A stretch of DNA of 64,000 nucleotides. Origin: Clostridium sp. BJN0013. GTDB lineage: Bacteria; Bacillota; Clostridia; Clostridiales; Clostridiaceae. Positions within the stretch are counted from its first letter, which is position 1. The number at the start of each line of letters is the position of its first letter. Shown here in pieces: positions 55,030 to 63,403 of the stretch. Both the position numbers and the translations under genes were made by a program. The notes below the pieces were generated by a model. That model was not told the DNA's origin and searched no databases. It saw only the letters and a list, made by a program, of their open reading frames with translations. Location of the stretch: the NCBI RefSeq assembly GCF_040939125.1, contig NZ_CP162495.1:558001-622000 (forward strand), read 5' to 3'.

Positions 55030-55695
55030 ATGAATATATTAAAAACAAATGAACTGAAAAAATATTATGGCTCGGGAGATACTATTGTAAAAGCTTTAGA
55101 TGGAGTGAGCATAACTGTAGAAGATGGCCAGTTTGTTGCTATTGTAGGTACCTCCGGCAGTGGAAAATCCACATTGTTGCATATGCTTGGAGGACTAGAT
55201 AAGCCCACTTCCGGCAGTGTAATAGTAGATGGAAAAGAGTTATCTTTCATGGATGATGAATCACTTACTGTTTTTAGGCGCAGAAATATTGGATTTGTCT
55301 TTCAAAATTATAATTTGGTGCCTATACTGAATGTTTATGAAAATATTGTTCTTCCCATTGAGCTCGACGGTAACAAAGTGGATGAAAATTTTGTGGATAA
55401 AATTGTGAAGATGTTGAAACTGGGGGAGAAACTCAATGTACTGCCAAACAATCTGTCCGGTGGACAGCGGCAGCGGGTAGCTATTACAAGGGCATTAGCT
55501 GCAAAGCCTGCTATCATACTGGCAGATGAACCTACAGGAAATTTAGACAGCAGAACAAGTCAGGATGTAATTGGACTCTTAAAAGCCACAAGCATGGAAT
55601 TTCATCAAACTATAGTAATGATTACCCATAATGAAGAAATAGCACAACTGTCAGATAAAATTATTCATATTGAAGATGGCAAAATTGTAGGGTAG
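55030..55695 (+). CDS. ABC transporter ATPase, MacB/BceA type
   Basis: About 221 residues. GTSGSGKSTLLHMLGGLDKP Walker A region, VFQNYNLVPILNVYENI Q-loop, LSGGQRQRVAITRAL signature, ILADEPTGNLD Walker B and THNEEI H-loop are typical of LolD/MacB/BceA ATPases. ATG 55030 has GGAGG 4 nt upstream. The permease gene starts 12 bp after it. It would drive an antimicrobial-peptide resistance or flux-sensing transporter with the FtsX-type permease. Confidence 0.93.
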   Translation: MNILKTNELKKYYGSGDTIVKALDGVSITVEDGQFVAIVGTSGSGKSTLLHMLGGLDKPTSGSVIVDGKELSFMDDESLTVFRRRNIGFVFQNYNLVPILNVYENIVLPIELDGNKVDENFVDKIVKMLKLGEKLNVLPNNLSGGQRQRVAITRALAAKPAIILADEPTGNLDSRTSQDVIGLLKATSMEFHQTIVMITHNEEIAQLSDKIIHIEDGKIVG

Positions 55696-55707
55696 GGAGG
55701 GGAGAAT

Positions 55708-58200
55708 TTGTTTCAAAATAATAACAATGCAGTGGTAAAAAAACTTACAAAAAGAATGGTGCACACAAATAAGTCCCGAAATATCTATGTAATTGCTGCA
55801 ATTACCCTTACTGCACTTTTGATTACTTTTGTATTTAGTATAGGCATGAGTTTTTTAAAATCCTATAAAATTCAACAGGTACGACTTATGGGAACTAAAG
55901 CCCATGCTGCAGTCACAAGGGTCACTAACAACCAGATTAAAAAATTAAAATCTTTGGACTATGTAAAAATTGTAGGACTTCAAAGCTATGTGGCAGGAGT
56001 GAAAAATACCTCTAAAATGAAAAATATATCTGCCAGCCTATACTGGTATGACAAAACTGAGTGGGAACAGTTTAGAGTCCCTACAAATACCAATGTGGTA
56101 GGAAATTATCCTAAAAAGTACAATGAAATCATGGTTCCACTGTGGATGCTTGAAAATATGGGTGTTAAAAATCTTGCAGTAGGAATGAAGATTCCACTTG
56201 ATTTTTTCATAGAAACTGAAGGTAATAACAAATTGAAAAGCCAGACTTTTGTATTGTCTGGGTACTTTAAAGACTATGTAAATATTCGTTCTGGAAATAT
56301 AGATGTAATGCTTGTATCTAAGGAATTTGCAGAGAAAAATGGAATGTCAGTTAAAGAAGATGGTGCTGCATCTGTAATTTATAAAGACAGCAAAAATATT
56401 AATAAATACAATAAACAGCTGGCTAAAGATTTATCTATCACTGGAAATCAAAAAATTAAAATCTCACCTATATATGATGAAACAAGTAATGAGGATTTAC
56501 CCTATACTATACTTGCCTTTGGAATTATTATATGTTTTATTATGTTTACTGGTTATTTGCTTATTTACAATGTGCTCTATATTTCAATTTCAAAGGATAC
56601 CAGATTTTATGGGCTTCTAAAAACCATTGGCACTACCCCTAGACAATTAAGCAATATAGTAAAAGGTCAGGCACTTAGATTATCTGCAGTGGGAATTCCT
56701 TTAGGACTTATATTTGGAGCTATTCTATCTTTTCTGGCAGTTCCTATGGCCTTAAGTACAGTTAATCTGGATACAGGAGTTGAAATATCTTTTAATCCTT
56801 TAATTTTTATAGGAGGAGCATTTTTTGCACTGATTACTACACTGATTGGAGCATATAAGCCTGCAAAAATAGCAGGAAAAATAACTCCTATTGAATCTAT
56901 GAACTATACCGGGATAAATTTAAAAGGAAAGATAAAGCGTTCTGTAAATGGAGGAAAATTATACAAAATGGCATGGCGTAATGTCTTTCGTAATAGAAAG
57001 CGTGCTCTCATAGTGTTTATATCACTATTTCTAGGTATCACTACTTTCATGACAGTTACCTGTTTAATCTCCAGTATGAATATGGATAATTTTATTGCAT
57101 CTTATGTGGAAAATGATTTTACCCTTGAAAATAACACCTTAGGTATTGGTACTACTGGTGAAAAGAAGCAAAAATTCAATAAAGATTTTCTGAAAAAAAT
57201 CAAATCCATAGAAGGGATAACTGCTTTGCATACTACCTCTCTTGAAGGAATGCATATGAAATATAGTCCAGAGCAGTTTGGAAAACATGTAAAATGGTTC
57301 ATGAAGAGATTTAATATTAAAGAAAATACCACAGAAAAGAATATACAACAGACGTTTTGGGGATATGTCATAGGGATCGACAGCAGTTATATTGAAGAAT
57401 TTAATAAAAGCAGAAAAAAGCCTATAGATGTTGAAGCATTTGAAAAAGGGCAATTGGCACTGATTGGAACAGATAATCCGGAAAATTATTCAAATGTGGA
57501 TAAAATGGATGTCACTATTGAATCTACAAAGACCAATTTTGAAGTACATTTAGGTGGATTCATTCCCTGGGGATTTCAGTATGCAGGAGGAGGAATGGCT
57601 CCTAATATTTATATGTCCAATAAAGCTCTTGAAAAATTAGTAGATAATCCTTTTGTATATAAAGTAAACATTGATGTGGAGGACAATTTTGAAAAACAGG
57701 CTCTGGAGAAAATAAAGTCTCTTACAGATAATGATCATGAAATTACTCGTATTTCTAAAATAGAGCAGCAGGAAATGATGCATTATGCTAAGATGACCAT
57801 GTATATTTTAGGAGGGGGAGTTGCTTTAATACTGGCACTTATTGGAATGCTTAATTTTGTCAATGTTATGTCAACTGGTATTATGGTACGCAGGCATGAA
57901 TTTGCTATAATGGAAAGCATGGGTATGACTAAAAAGCAGATGAGAAAAATGTTGAGGTTTGAAGGAGTGGTATATGCAGGTATTACCACAGTTTTAGTTG
58001 GATCATTTGGAAACGTTATTACCTTTGGCTTATTTAAATTATTTCAGCAGCAGGCGGATTATGCAGTTTTCTCATATCCCTATCTACAGTTGTTGTGCAG
58101 CATTATAATAATATTTTTTATATGTGTTATTACCCCCGAAATTCAATATAGGGTATCTACCAGATCCAGTGTTGTAGAGAGGCTTAGAGAAATAGAGTAA
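55708..58200 (+). CDS. ABC permease with two FtsX domains
   Basis: An 830-residue membrane protein. The first half has a span (about 27-50), an outside region (about 55-260) and three spans (about 265-400), ending in PAKIAGKITPIESM. The second half repeats this: span (about 430-450), outside region (about 455-690) and three spans (about 697-815) with VMSTGIMVRRHEFAIMESMG. This duplicated layout differs from BceB (ten spans, one large loop, about 650 residues) and resembles other MacB-family permeases. It starts at TTG 55708 with GGAGGGG upstream. It forms an operon with the ATPase. Confidence 0.88.
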   Translation: MFQNNNNAVVKKLTKRMVHTNKSRNIYVIAAITLTALLITFVFSIGMSFLKSYKIQQVRLMGTKAHAAVTRVTNNQIKKLKSLDYVKIVGLQSYVAGVKNTSKMKNISASLYWYDKTEWEQFRVPTNTNVVGNYPKKYNEIMVPLWMLENMGVKNLAVGMKIPLDFFIETEGNNKLKSQTFVLSGYFKDYVNIRSGNIDVMLVSKEFAEKNGMSVKEDGAASVIYKDSKNINKYNKQLAKDLSITGNQKIKISPIYDETSNEDLPYTILAFGIIICFIMFTGYLLIYNVLYISISKDTRFYGLLKTIGTTPRQLSNIVKGQALRLSAVGIPLGLIFGAILSFLAVPMALSTVNLDTGVEISFNPLIFIGGAFFALITTLIGAYKPAKIAGKITPIESMNYTGINLKGKIKRSVNGGKLYKMAWRNVFRNRKRALIVFISLFLGITTFMTVTCLISSMNMDNFIASYVENDFTLENNTLGIGTTGEKKQKFNKDFLKKIKSIEGITALHTTSLEGMHMKYSPEQFGKHVKWFMKRFNIKENTTEKNIQQTFWGYVIGIDSSYIEEFNKSRKKPIDVEAFEKGQLALIGTDNPENYSNVDKMDVTIESTKTNFEVHLGGFIPWGFQYAGGGMAPNIYMSNKALEKLVDNPFVYKVNIDVEDNFEKQALEKIKSLTDNDHEITRISKIEQQEMMHYAKMTMYILGGGVALILALIGMLNFVNVMSTGIMVRRHEFAIMESMGMTKKQMRKMLRFEGVVYAGITTVLVGSFGNVITFGLFKLFQQQADYAVFSYPYLQLLCSIIIIFFICVITPEIQYRVSTRSSVVERLREIE

Positions 58201-58301
58201 TGATGGATTTTGTAGCATTTACCAGATAAATATATTTTGATAAAGAAATTATTGCATTAAAATATGTGTAAAATTTAACGATAAATAAGGAGAAGAAAGT
58301 T

Positions 58302-58348
58302 GATTAGAGTATATAAAAAATGTATATGCTCTAATCTATATTTTTTTA
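58302..58348 (+). terminator. Terminator of the ABC transporter operon
   Basis: GATTAGAGTATATA pairs with TATATGCTCTAATC around AAAAAATG, followed by TATATTTTTTT. Confidence 0.8.
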
Positions 58349-58610
58349 TTCTTATAATATATTTATGGTAAATAAAAGCAGGAAATTCAGGCTATATTTA
58401 GATATAAAGCCAATTGATATAATTTAAAATAAAATATCAAGATTTTATAAATAAATTATAAATTAAGTGGACATATGCATATTATAGTAGTATAATTAAA
58501 TTAAAGAATGACAATAATTTAACAAACTCATGGGCTATTGAAAGTAAGAATATTAAAAAATATAAAAGAAATAATTTATCAAAACAAATTTTAATAAGGA
58601 GGAAATTTTT

Positions 58611-59009
58611 ATGAGTAATTCTTTAACAAAGTACAAGGATTTTGATACAGTAGATGAAATTTTAGGAAAATGGTTTGGTGAGCCGCACAATTTAATGGAT
58701 AATTGCAATAATAAAGATATCTCTCCTGGTCGTTGGGAAGAAGTCCCAAATGGTTACAAAGCTGTTTGCAAAACTGTAGGAATAAGGCCCGAAGATATTA
58801 AAGTTGTTTTAAAAAATGATTATATAGAAGTAAGTGGCAAAAGTGTTGTAGATAATCATGATTACTCTGTTAGTTGCAATTTACCTGTAGGTTTAAAAAT
58901 GAGAGATAAAGTTGAGAGTATAGACTATAGAGCGCAGGATGGAATAACCATTATTTATCTTAATGTTAAAAAAGAATTTAAAAAAGGCATTGACATAAGA
59001 AGAATTTAG
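58611..59009 (+). CDS. Hsp20 (alpha-crystallin family) small heat shock protein
   Basis: A 132-residue ATP-independent chaperone candidate. The alpha-crystallin domain (about 40-132) reads VGIRPEDIKVVLKNDYIEVSGKS, here cut into GIRPEDIKVVL and NDYIEVSGKS, then YSVSCNLPVGL and DGITIIYLNVKKE. The N-terminal arm is short and the C-terminal I-x-I-like end (IDIRRI) is present. AAGGAGG is 8 nt before the ATG. No CIRCE or CtsR site was recognised upstream. It is a single gene. Confidence 0.82.
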   Translation: MSNSLTKYKDFDTVDEILGKWFGEPHNLMDNCNNKDISPGRWEEVPNGYKAVCKTVGIRPEDIKVVLKNDYIEVSGKSVVDNHDYSVSCNLPVGLKMRDKVESIDYRAQDGITIIYLNVKKEFKKGIDIRRI

Positions 59010-59341
59010 AGCATGAGGAGAAATGCCTGTATTTGATTACATGCCTAAAAACTTATAATTTATCATATGAGAGCTTATAGAAATATAAGTTCTTTTTTTA
59101 TCTGAAGAAAATTTTTAAAAGGCTTGACTTTTATTTGTTTAACGCAATATTATTATATAAATAATAAAAATATAATTAAAAATCTAATGATTTAACAATC
59201 TGATTTCAAGGGGGCTTTTAATATGTATTATTTAAATTTGTTTGAAAATGATCAACCATCCGTCTATTCTTAATCTGGGATGAGGATGGACAGTTATTAT
59301 AACATGGCACCTCATTTTAGATATTGTATCAATACTATTAA
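59010..59341 (+). other. Intergenic leader region with a 16-codon frame
   Basis: A small frame at 59222-59272 (MYYLNLFENDQPSVYS) has AAGGGGG upstream and is followed by a dyad CCATCC (59250-59255) with GGATGG (59284-59289). It resembles a leader peptide before the EamA gene, but no T-run follows the stem. The first 200 bp show nothing else. Confidence 0.3.
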
Positions 59342-59365
59342 ATGAAAAGACGGAGGATATTTAAA

Positions 59366-60253
59366 ATGAAGGAAAAATTGATTGGATCGTTGTGTTTATT
59401 CCTAGCAGCTTCTATATGGGGATCAATGTATGTACTAAGTAAATACATTTTAGAATTTGTGTCTCCCATTACACTGTTGTGGATTAGATATGCCATTGCA
59501 TTTGTAGTGTTATTTATAATACTTATGGTTTTTCAACATAAAAAAAGGTGTAAAGTGGCTATAAAAAAGAGGGACTGGCTCCTAATAGCCTGGATAGGTT
59601 TTATAGGTTATTTTATATCCATTTTTATGCAGTTTCTGGGAACAAAACTATCCGATGCACATACAGGGGCTTTAATTACAGCATCTACACCGGTTTTTGT
59701 TGTTTTGTTTGCTAGGTTTATATTAAGGGAAGCCTTTACAAGAAAAAAAATAATTTCCTTAGTGCTGGCTACTTTAGGTGTTGTTACAGTTATAGGGCTT
59801 GATACAATGTTTTTAAAACATCTTATAGGTAATATAGTGTTGGTTGGGGCAGCTGTAACCTGGGCACTGTTATCTGTTTATGTTAAAGTGGCATCAAGGC
59901 GTTTTGATTCTTTAATTATAACCACCTATGCAATGTTGTTTGCATTAATATTTACTACTCCTTTAATGCTTTTGCAGCATGAAAATATTTCTTTTTTGTT
60001 ATATAATAGACAGTTTTTGCTTGGAATATTATATCTTGGAGTTATATCCACTGCAGTAGCATTTTTTCTTTGGAATAAAGGTATTGAATTAATGGATACA
60101 GGAATAGGCTCTTTATTTTTGTCATTTCAGCCTGTTACAGGTTCAATTTTAGGCTGGATTTGTCTTGGTGAACAATTAAACATCGGTTTTTTTATAGGGG
60201 GAATATTAATAATAGTTGCCATGTTTATAGCTTCAAAGGATGAAGCACAATAA
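59366..60253 (+). CDS. EamA (DMT) family transporter
   Basis: About 295 residues with ten membrane spans in two EamA repeats. LAASIWGSMYVLSKYILEFV is span 1, TLGVVTVIGLD ends the first repeat, and YLGVISTAVAFFLWNKGIEL plus FLSFQPVTGSILGWICLGEQ are in the second. It probably exports metabolites or amino acids. ATG 59366 has CGGAGG 9 nt upstream; the ATG at 59342 lies before that site. It is intact, unlike the fragment at 25633. Confidence 0.9.
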   Translation: MKEKLIGSLCLFLAASIWGSMYVLSKYILEFVSPITLLWIRYAIAFVVLFIILMVFQHKKRCKVAIKKRDWLLIAWIGFIGYFISIFMQFLGTKLSDAHTGALITASTPVFVVLFARFILREAFTRKKIISLVLATLGVVTVIGLDTMFLKHLIGNIVLVGAAVTWALLSVYVKVASRRFDSLIITTYAMLFALIFTTPLMLLQHENISFLLYNRQFLLGILYLGVISTAVAFFLWNKGIELMDTGIGSLFLSFQPVTGSILGWICLGEQLNIGFFIGGILIIVAMFIASKDEAQ

Positions 60254-60276
60254 AATTTAATTTGTAAAAAATGCTA

Positions 60277-60858
60277 TTATATGACTTTTTTCTGTAATAG
60301 CATTTTTTCTAAAATATCATATATTTCATTCCAATCAAAAACCCTTGTTATATTTTTATTTAAGGGCATACGGTTGTAGTTAGTATCTATTAGCAAGGTT
60401 TTGAATCCATTTTGAGATAGTTCCAGGGCATTTTCATAACAGTCTTCTATAAACACGTCACAGTTTAAATTTATGGCGGTATCTACCTTGTAAGAAGTGC
60501 CTAATACAAAAACTCCGTCATAGGGTATGTTATGTTTATTTAAATAGTGATAAGTGAGAATTTCCAGGTCTTTTTCTCTGGCAGTTACAAAGTAGATATT
60601 ATTTGTTTCTATAAGTTTTTGAATGATTTTTTTTGCATCTTTTCTCATAGGTTCTTTTCCACTGTGAAGTTCAAATTTGTTTTTATTGTAAAAATCTACA
60701 TATTCCTTTCTGGTTACTCCCATGGCTTTATCAACTCTGTACTGGGTTATTTCCTGAATGGATACATTCTTTTTAAAATATTTATTAGCACTATCCAGCC
60801 AGAAATAAGGGTCTGTAATTGTTCCGTCAATGTCTATACATATATTAAGATATTTCAT
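60277..60858 (-). CDS. HAD-family 5'-nucleotidase-like protein (NT5C type)
   Basis: A 193-residue HAD phosphatase. Motif I DIDGTITDP with the nucleophile and acid Asp, motif II YFVTARE, and motif IV VFIEDCYENA are visible; a cap helix region (about 28-70) reads ITQYRVDKAMGVTRKEY. The fold resembles 5'(3')-deoxyribonucleotidases and the YqfW/UPF0655-like group. The exact substrate is unknown. GAGTTGAT lies before ATG 60858. It is convergent with the EamA gene. Confidence 0.82.
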   Translation of the reverse strand: MKYLNICIDIDGTITDPYFWLDSANKYFKKNVSIQEITQYRVDKAMGVTRKEYVDFYNKNKFELHSGKEPMRKDAKKIIQKLIETNNIYFVTAREKDLEILTYHYLNKHNIPYDGVFVLGTSYKVDTAINLNCDVFIEDCYENALELSQNGFKTLLIDTNYNRMPLNKNITRVFDWNEIYDILEKMLLQKKVI

Positions 60859-61060
60859 ATTATCAACTCCTCTGATAAATATATTAGTATATAAATGTTA
60901 ATAGCATATTAAAATAAGATAAAATATAATTTACTGAAAGTATGATGGAATTGTAATATTAAAGCAAGTAGTGCTATAGAATATAAAAGATTAGATATTA
61001 AATATAGAAAGAAAAAAACATAATGTATATTATAAGGGGAAAGAAGAGGAGGTAGTGGTA

Positions 61061-61324
61061 ATGAGAGAAGCTTTGGGAATGATGGAGACAAAAGGTTTAA
61101 TAGGAGCTATGGAAGCAGCAGATGAGATGTTGAAAAATGGTGATGTTAAGTTATTGGGATATGAAAAGGTAAGTGCAGGACTTGTAACAGTAAAGATAAA
61201 AGGAGATGTGGGAGCAGTAAAGGCAGCTACCCAGGCAGGGGCGGAAGCTGCTAAAAGAGTAGGGCAGTTATTGGCTGTACATGTAATTCCCGCACCCCAA
61301 ATAGATGCAGATAAAATTAAGTAA
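61061..61324 (+). CDS. Bacterial microcompartment shell protein (PduA/EutM type)
   Basis: An 87-residue single BMC-domain protein. [50 protein letters not shown] and VHVIPAPQ are standard for hexamer-forming shell proteins. These tile the shell of microcompartments. ATG 61061 has GAGGAGG 8 nt upstream; the GTG at 61055 is too near. It stands alone, not in an operon with enzymes, 30 kb from eutS. It could co-assemble with EutS and shell parts encoded elsewhere. Confidence 0.95.
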   Translation: MREALGMMETKGLIGAMEAADEMLKNGDVKLLGYEKVSAGLVTVKIKGDVGAVKAATQAGAEAAKRVGQLLAVHVIPAPQIDADKIK

Positions 61325-61328
61325 TTTT

Positions 61329-61380
61329 TAGATTGAGGTGGAGTTTGATGTGAGAAATATCTTTCTCCACCCTAAATCTA
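61329..61380 (+). terminator. Hairpin after the BMC gene, repeat-like
   Basis: TAGATTGAGGTGGAG (61329-61343) pairs with CTCCACCCTAAATCTA (61365-61380). It matches the third stem of repeat copies A and D. It may end the BMC transcript, although the T-run is missing. Confidence 0.55.
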
Positions 61381-61472
61381 ACTAAATAAAATTTAAATTT
61401 ATATGGAAATTTAAGGTAATAAATGGTATACTTGTTATAAATTATAAAAACAAAAAAGAGAGTAGTGATAGT

Positions 61473-62201
61473 ATGTTATTTAATAGCAAGAAAAAAGTCA
61501 TGTTTTCTTGTGTTTTTTTCACCTTGGTCATGTTAATTTTTGCCAAAAACATTAATCTGTTCAACGGGAAAAATTCAATTAATATAACTGCAGCTCCTTT
61601 GGGAAGTACAGTGAGTAAAACTACTGATAAGAATGTTTCATCAAAAAAATACTACATAGTTCTTGATCCAGGACACGGAGGTATAGATAAGGGTACTAGC
61701 TATGGAAATATGGAGGAGAAAAATATAACTCTAAAGATAGCAAAGTATGCTAAAACTTATTTAAGTAGTAAGGGAAATGTGGTATTTCTTACGCGAGAAG
61801 AGGACAAGCTGTTATCTCTTACAGAGATAGGAGACAAAGTGAATTCCTCTTGTGCAGATGCTTTTGTTTCTATACATGTAAATTCTTTAAATGACAAAGA
61901 TTTTAAAGGAATAACTACTTTATATTATGATGTAAATGGGTACCAGAAAGAGGAAAGAATAAAACTGGCTAATTCCATAGAAAAAGAGTGTGTTAAAAAT
62001 GATGGATGGGAAAATAGGGGTATAAAGAGGCAGAATCTGGCGGTATTAAGATATAGCAAGATACCCGGGGTATTGGTGGAGTGTGGATTTATAACTAATG
62101 AAGAAGATAGAAAGAGATTATCCAATGAAAAAGTATTAAAAACATTGGCAGAGAATATATCAAAGGGAATAATCAATTATTTGAATGAAGGTGGAAAGTA
62201 A
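61473..62201 (+). CDS. cwlD: N-acetylmuramoyl-L-alanine amidase, CwlD type
   Basis: A 242-residue amidase_3 zinc enzyme. A signal anchor covers about residues 8-28. Zinc and catalytic residues: His in LDPGHGGIDKG, Glu in GNMEEKNITL, His in VSIHVNSL and Glu in VLVECGFITNEEDRKRL. In Bacillus and clostridia CwlD makes muramic-lactam in spore cortex together with PdaA. The size and single-domain build fit CwlD, but other amidase_3 enzymes share them. A strong site is lacking: AAGAGAGTAG lies 7-10 nt before the ATG. It precedes the splB relic. Confidence 0.8.
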   Translation: MLFNSKKKVMFSCVFFTLVMLIFAKNINLFNGKNSINITAAPLGSTVSKTTDKNVSSKKYYIVLDPGHGGIDKGTSYGNMEEKNITLKIAKYAKTYLSSKGNVVFLTREEDKLLSLTEIGDKVNSSCADAFVSIHVNSLNDKDFKGITTLYYDVNGYQKEERIKLANSIEKECVKNDGWENRGIKRQNLAVLRYSKIPGVLVECGFITNEEDRKRLSNEKVLKTLAENISKGIINYLNEGGK

Positions 62202-62233
62202 AACAATTTTCCCTTTAAAGTTTTTCAAGAGAG

Positions 62234-62316
62234 AAGGGCTTATAAAGAGGCACAGCAGTGCTTATCCTCCATTTTGAACAAGCTGAGAGTATTAGTTAAT
62301 TTTAGACTTTGGATAA
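62234..62316 (-). repeat. Structured dispersed repeat, copy F (reverse orientation)
   Basis: Read on the minus strand it begins TTATCCAAAGTCTAAAATTA, then TTGTTCAAAATGGAGGATAA and GCACTGCTGTGCCTCTTTAT, matching copy A's outer-stem start, inner-hairpin region and core, and its partner arm. The third stem is missing. It lies immediately next to the splB relic. Confidence 0.6.
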
Positions 62317-62338
62317 AAATATACAATATTCTAAAAGT

Positions 62339-62773
62339 GGAAGGATAGTTGGAATACCCGATAAAAGTCCAAAAGAAATGTACCTTCAAGGTAAAAACAC
62401 TTTAGTGGTGGGTATTAGAAAGATTTCTAATTTTCAATCCTGCAAGCCTTCTGCCCATTATCAACTCCCCCTTGTGCAGTGGATGTAAGAGTATAAGGGG
62501 CTTATACAAAGGATAAATAATATTTTTTCTGGAGAGGAAATTTCTTTTGAAGTAATATCTCATAGGTTCACTAAAAAGGCAAAAGAAAATATTTTGAAAG
62601 TATTTTCTAAAACCAATCTTCCCATGGAAGAGGAATTGAGAAAATTTAAATATGGTCAATTTGGATATGGAAAATACATATATAAACAAGAAGAATTACA
62701 AGATATGAAAGAATTTTTTCAAGAAAATATAGGAATAAATTTTGGTACTGGTGCTATAAATTATATTATATAA
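62339..62773 (+). pseudogene. splB: Spore photoproduct lyase relic
   Basis: The frame reads GRIVGIPDKSPKEMYLQG, NTLVVGIRKISNFQSCKPSA and HYQLPPLVQWM, then a TAA at 62486-62488. The same frame then continues GLIQRINNIFSGEEISFEVI and SHRFTKKAKENILKVF, with KFKYGQFGYGKYIY and the end INYII. Both parts look like spore photoproduct lyase (a radical-SAM enzyme that repairs thymine dimers in spores). The part between, which should hold the CxxxCxxC iron-sulfur motif, is deleted, and the N-terminus is missing, so it cannot function. Confidence 0.82.
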
Positions 62774-62784
62774 TTTATAGCACC
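62750..62784. terminator. Hairpin at the end of the splB relic
   Basis: GGTGCTATAAATTA (62750-62763) pairs with TAATTTATAGCACC (62771-62784). It overlaps the last codons of the relic and is followed by TCCTCTTT. Confidence 0.6.
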
Positions 62785-62881
62785 TCCTCTTTACTGTATT
62801 ATTATTATGGAGTAATATATTTATTAGGACTTTTGAACTGATGAATCAATTATATATACACATATTAGGGGGGAAATAAGA

Positions 62882-63349
62882 TTGAGCTTGAATATAGTTC
62901 TGTTTGAACCTGAAATACCTCAAAATACCGGTAATATTGCTAGAACTTGCGTGCTTACAGGTTCAAAACTTCATCTTATAAAACCTTTAGGTTTTAGTTT
63001 AGATGAAAAGCATTTGAAAAGAGCAGGTCTTGATTATTGGAAATATTTAGATTTGGCCTTATATGATTGTTATGAAGAACTTAGAGAAAGATATAAGAAT
63101 GGTACTTTTTATTTTTCTACTACCCATGGGAAAAATTTTTATCAACGTGCAAAATTTAAAGATGAAGATTTTATAGTTTTTGGAAAAGAAAGCTGTGGAT
63201 TGCCTGACAAAATAAGAAACAGCGCTCCGGAGAAAAATATAAGGTTACCTATGATAAAAACAACTACTCGTTCTTTGAATTTATCCAATGCTGTAGCAAT
63301 AGTTGTTTATGAAGCCTTAAGACAGCTGGATTTTCCAAATATGAAGTAA
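62882..63349 (+). CDS. trmL: tRNA (cytidine/uridine-34 2'-O)-methyltransferase TrmL
   Basis: A 155-residue SPOUT-fold enzyme that methylates the wobble ribose of tRNA-Leu in relatives. EPEIPQNTGNIARTC near the start, FGKESCGLPDKI (motif 2), and IRLPMIKTTTRSLNLSNAVA with the knot (motif 3) are standard. TTG 62882 has AGGGGGGAAA 8 nt upstream. A tRNA-Leu gene lies 22 kb away in this window. The DegV gene follows after 54 bp. Confidence 0.93.
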   Translation: MSLNIVLFEPEIPQNTGNIARTCVLTGSKLHLIKPLGFSLDEKHLKRAGLDYWKYLDLALYDCYEELRERYKNGTFYFSTTHGKNFYQRAKFKDEDFIVFGKESCGLPDKIRNSAPEKNIRLPMIKTTTRSLNLSNAVAIVVYEALRQLDFPNMK

Positions 63350-63403
63350 TAAATTCCGGTTTGATATGTATATTTACATACCTAAGGAAGGAGCTATTTT
63401 GAA

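Noticed and set aside
57102-57453. Minus-strand frames of about 90-104 codons
   Set aside because: They are antisense to the ABC permease gene and have no ribosome binding sites or family features.
3147-62316. CRISPR array
   Set aside because: The repeats are far apart, singly placed and unequal in length, with no regular spacers; no cas genes are seen.
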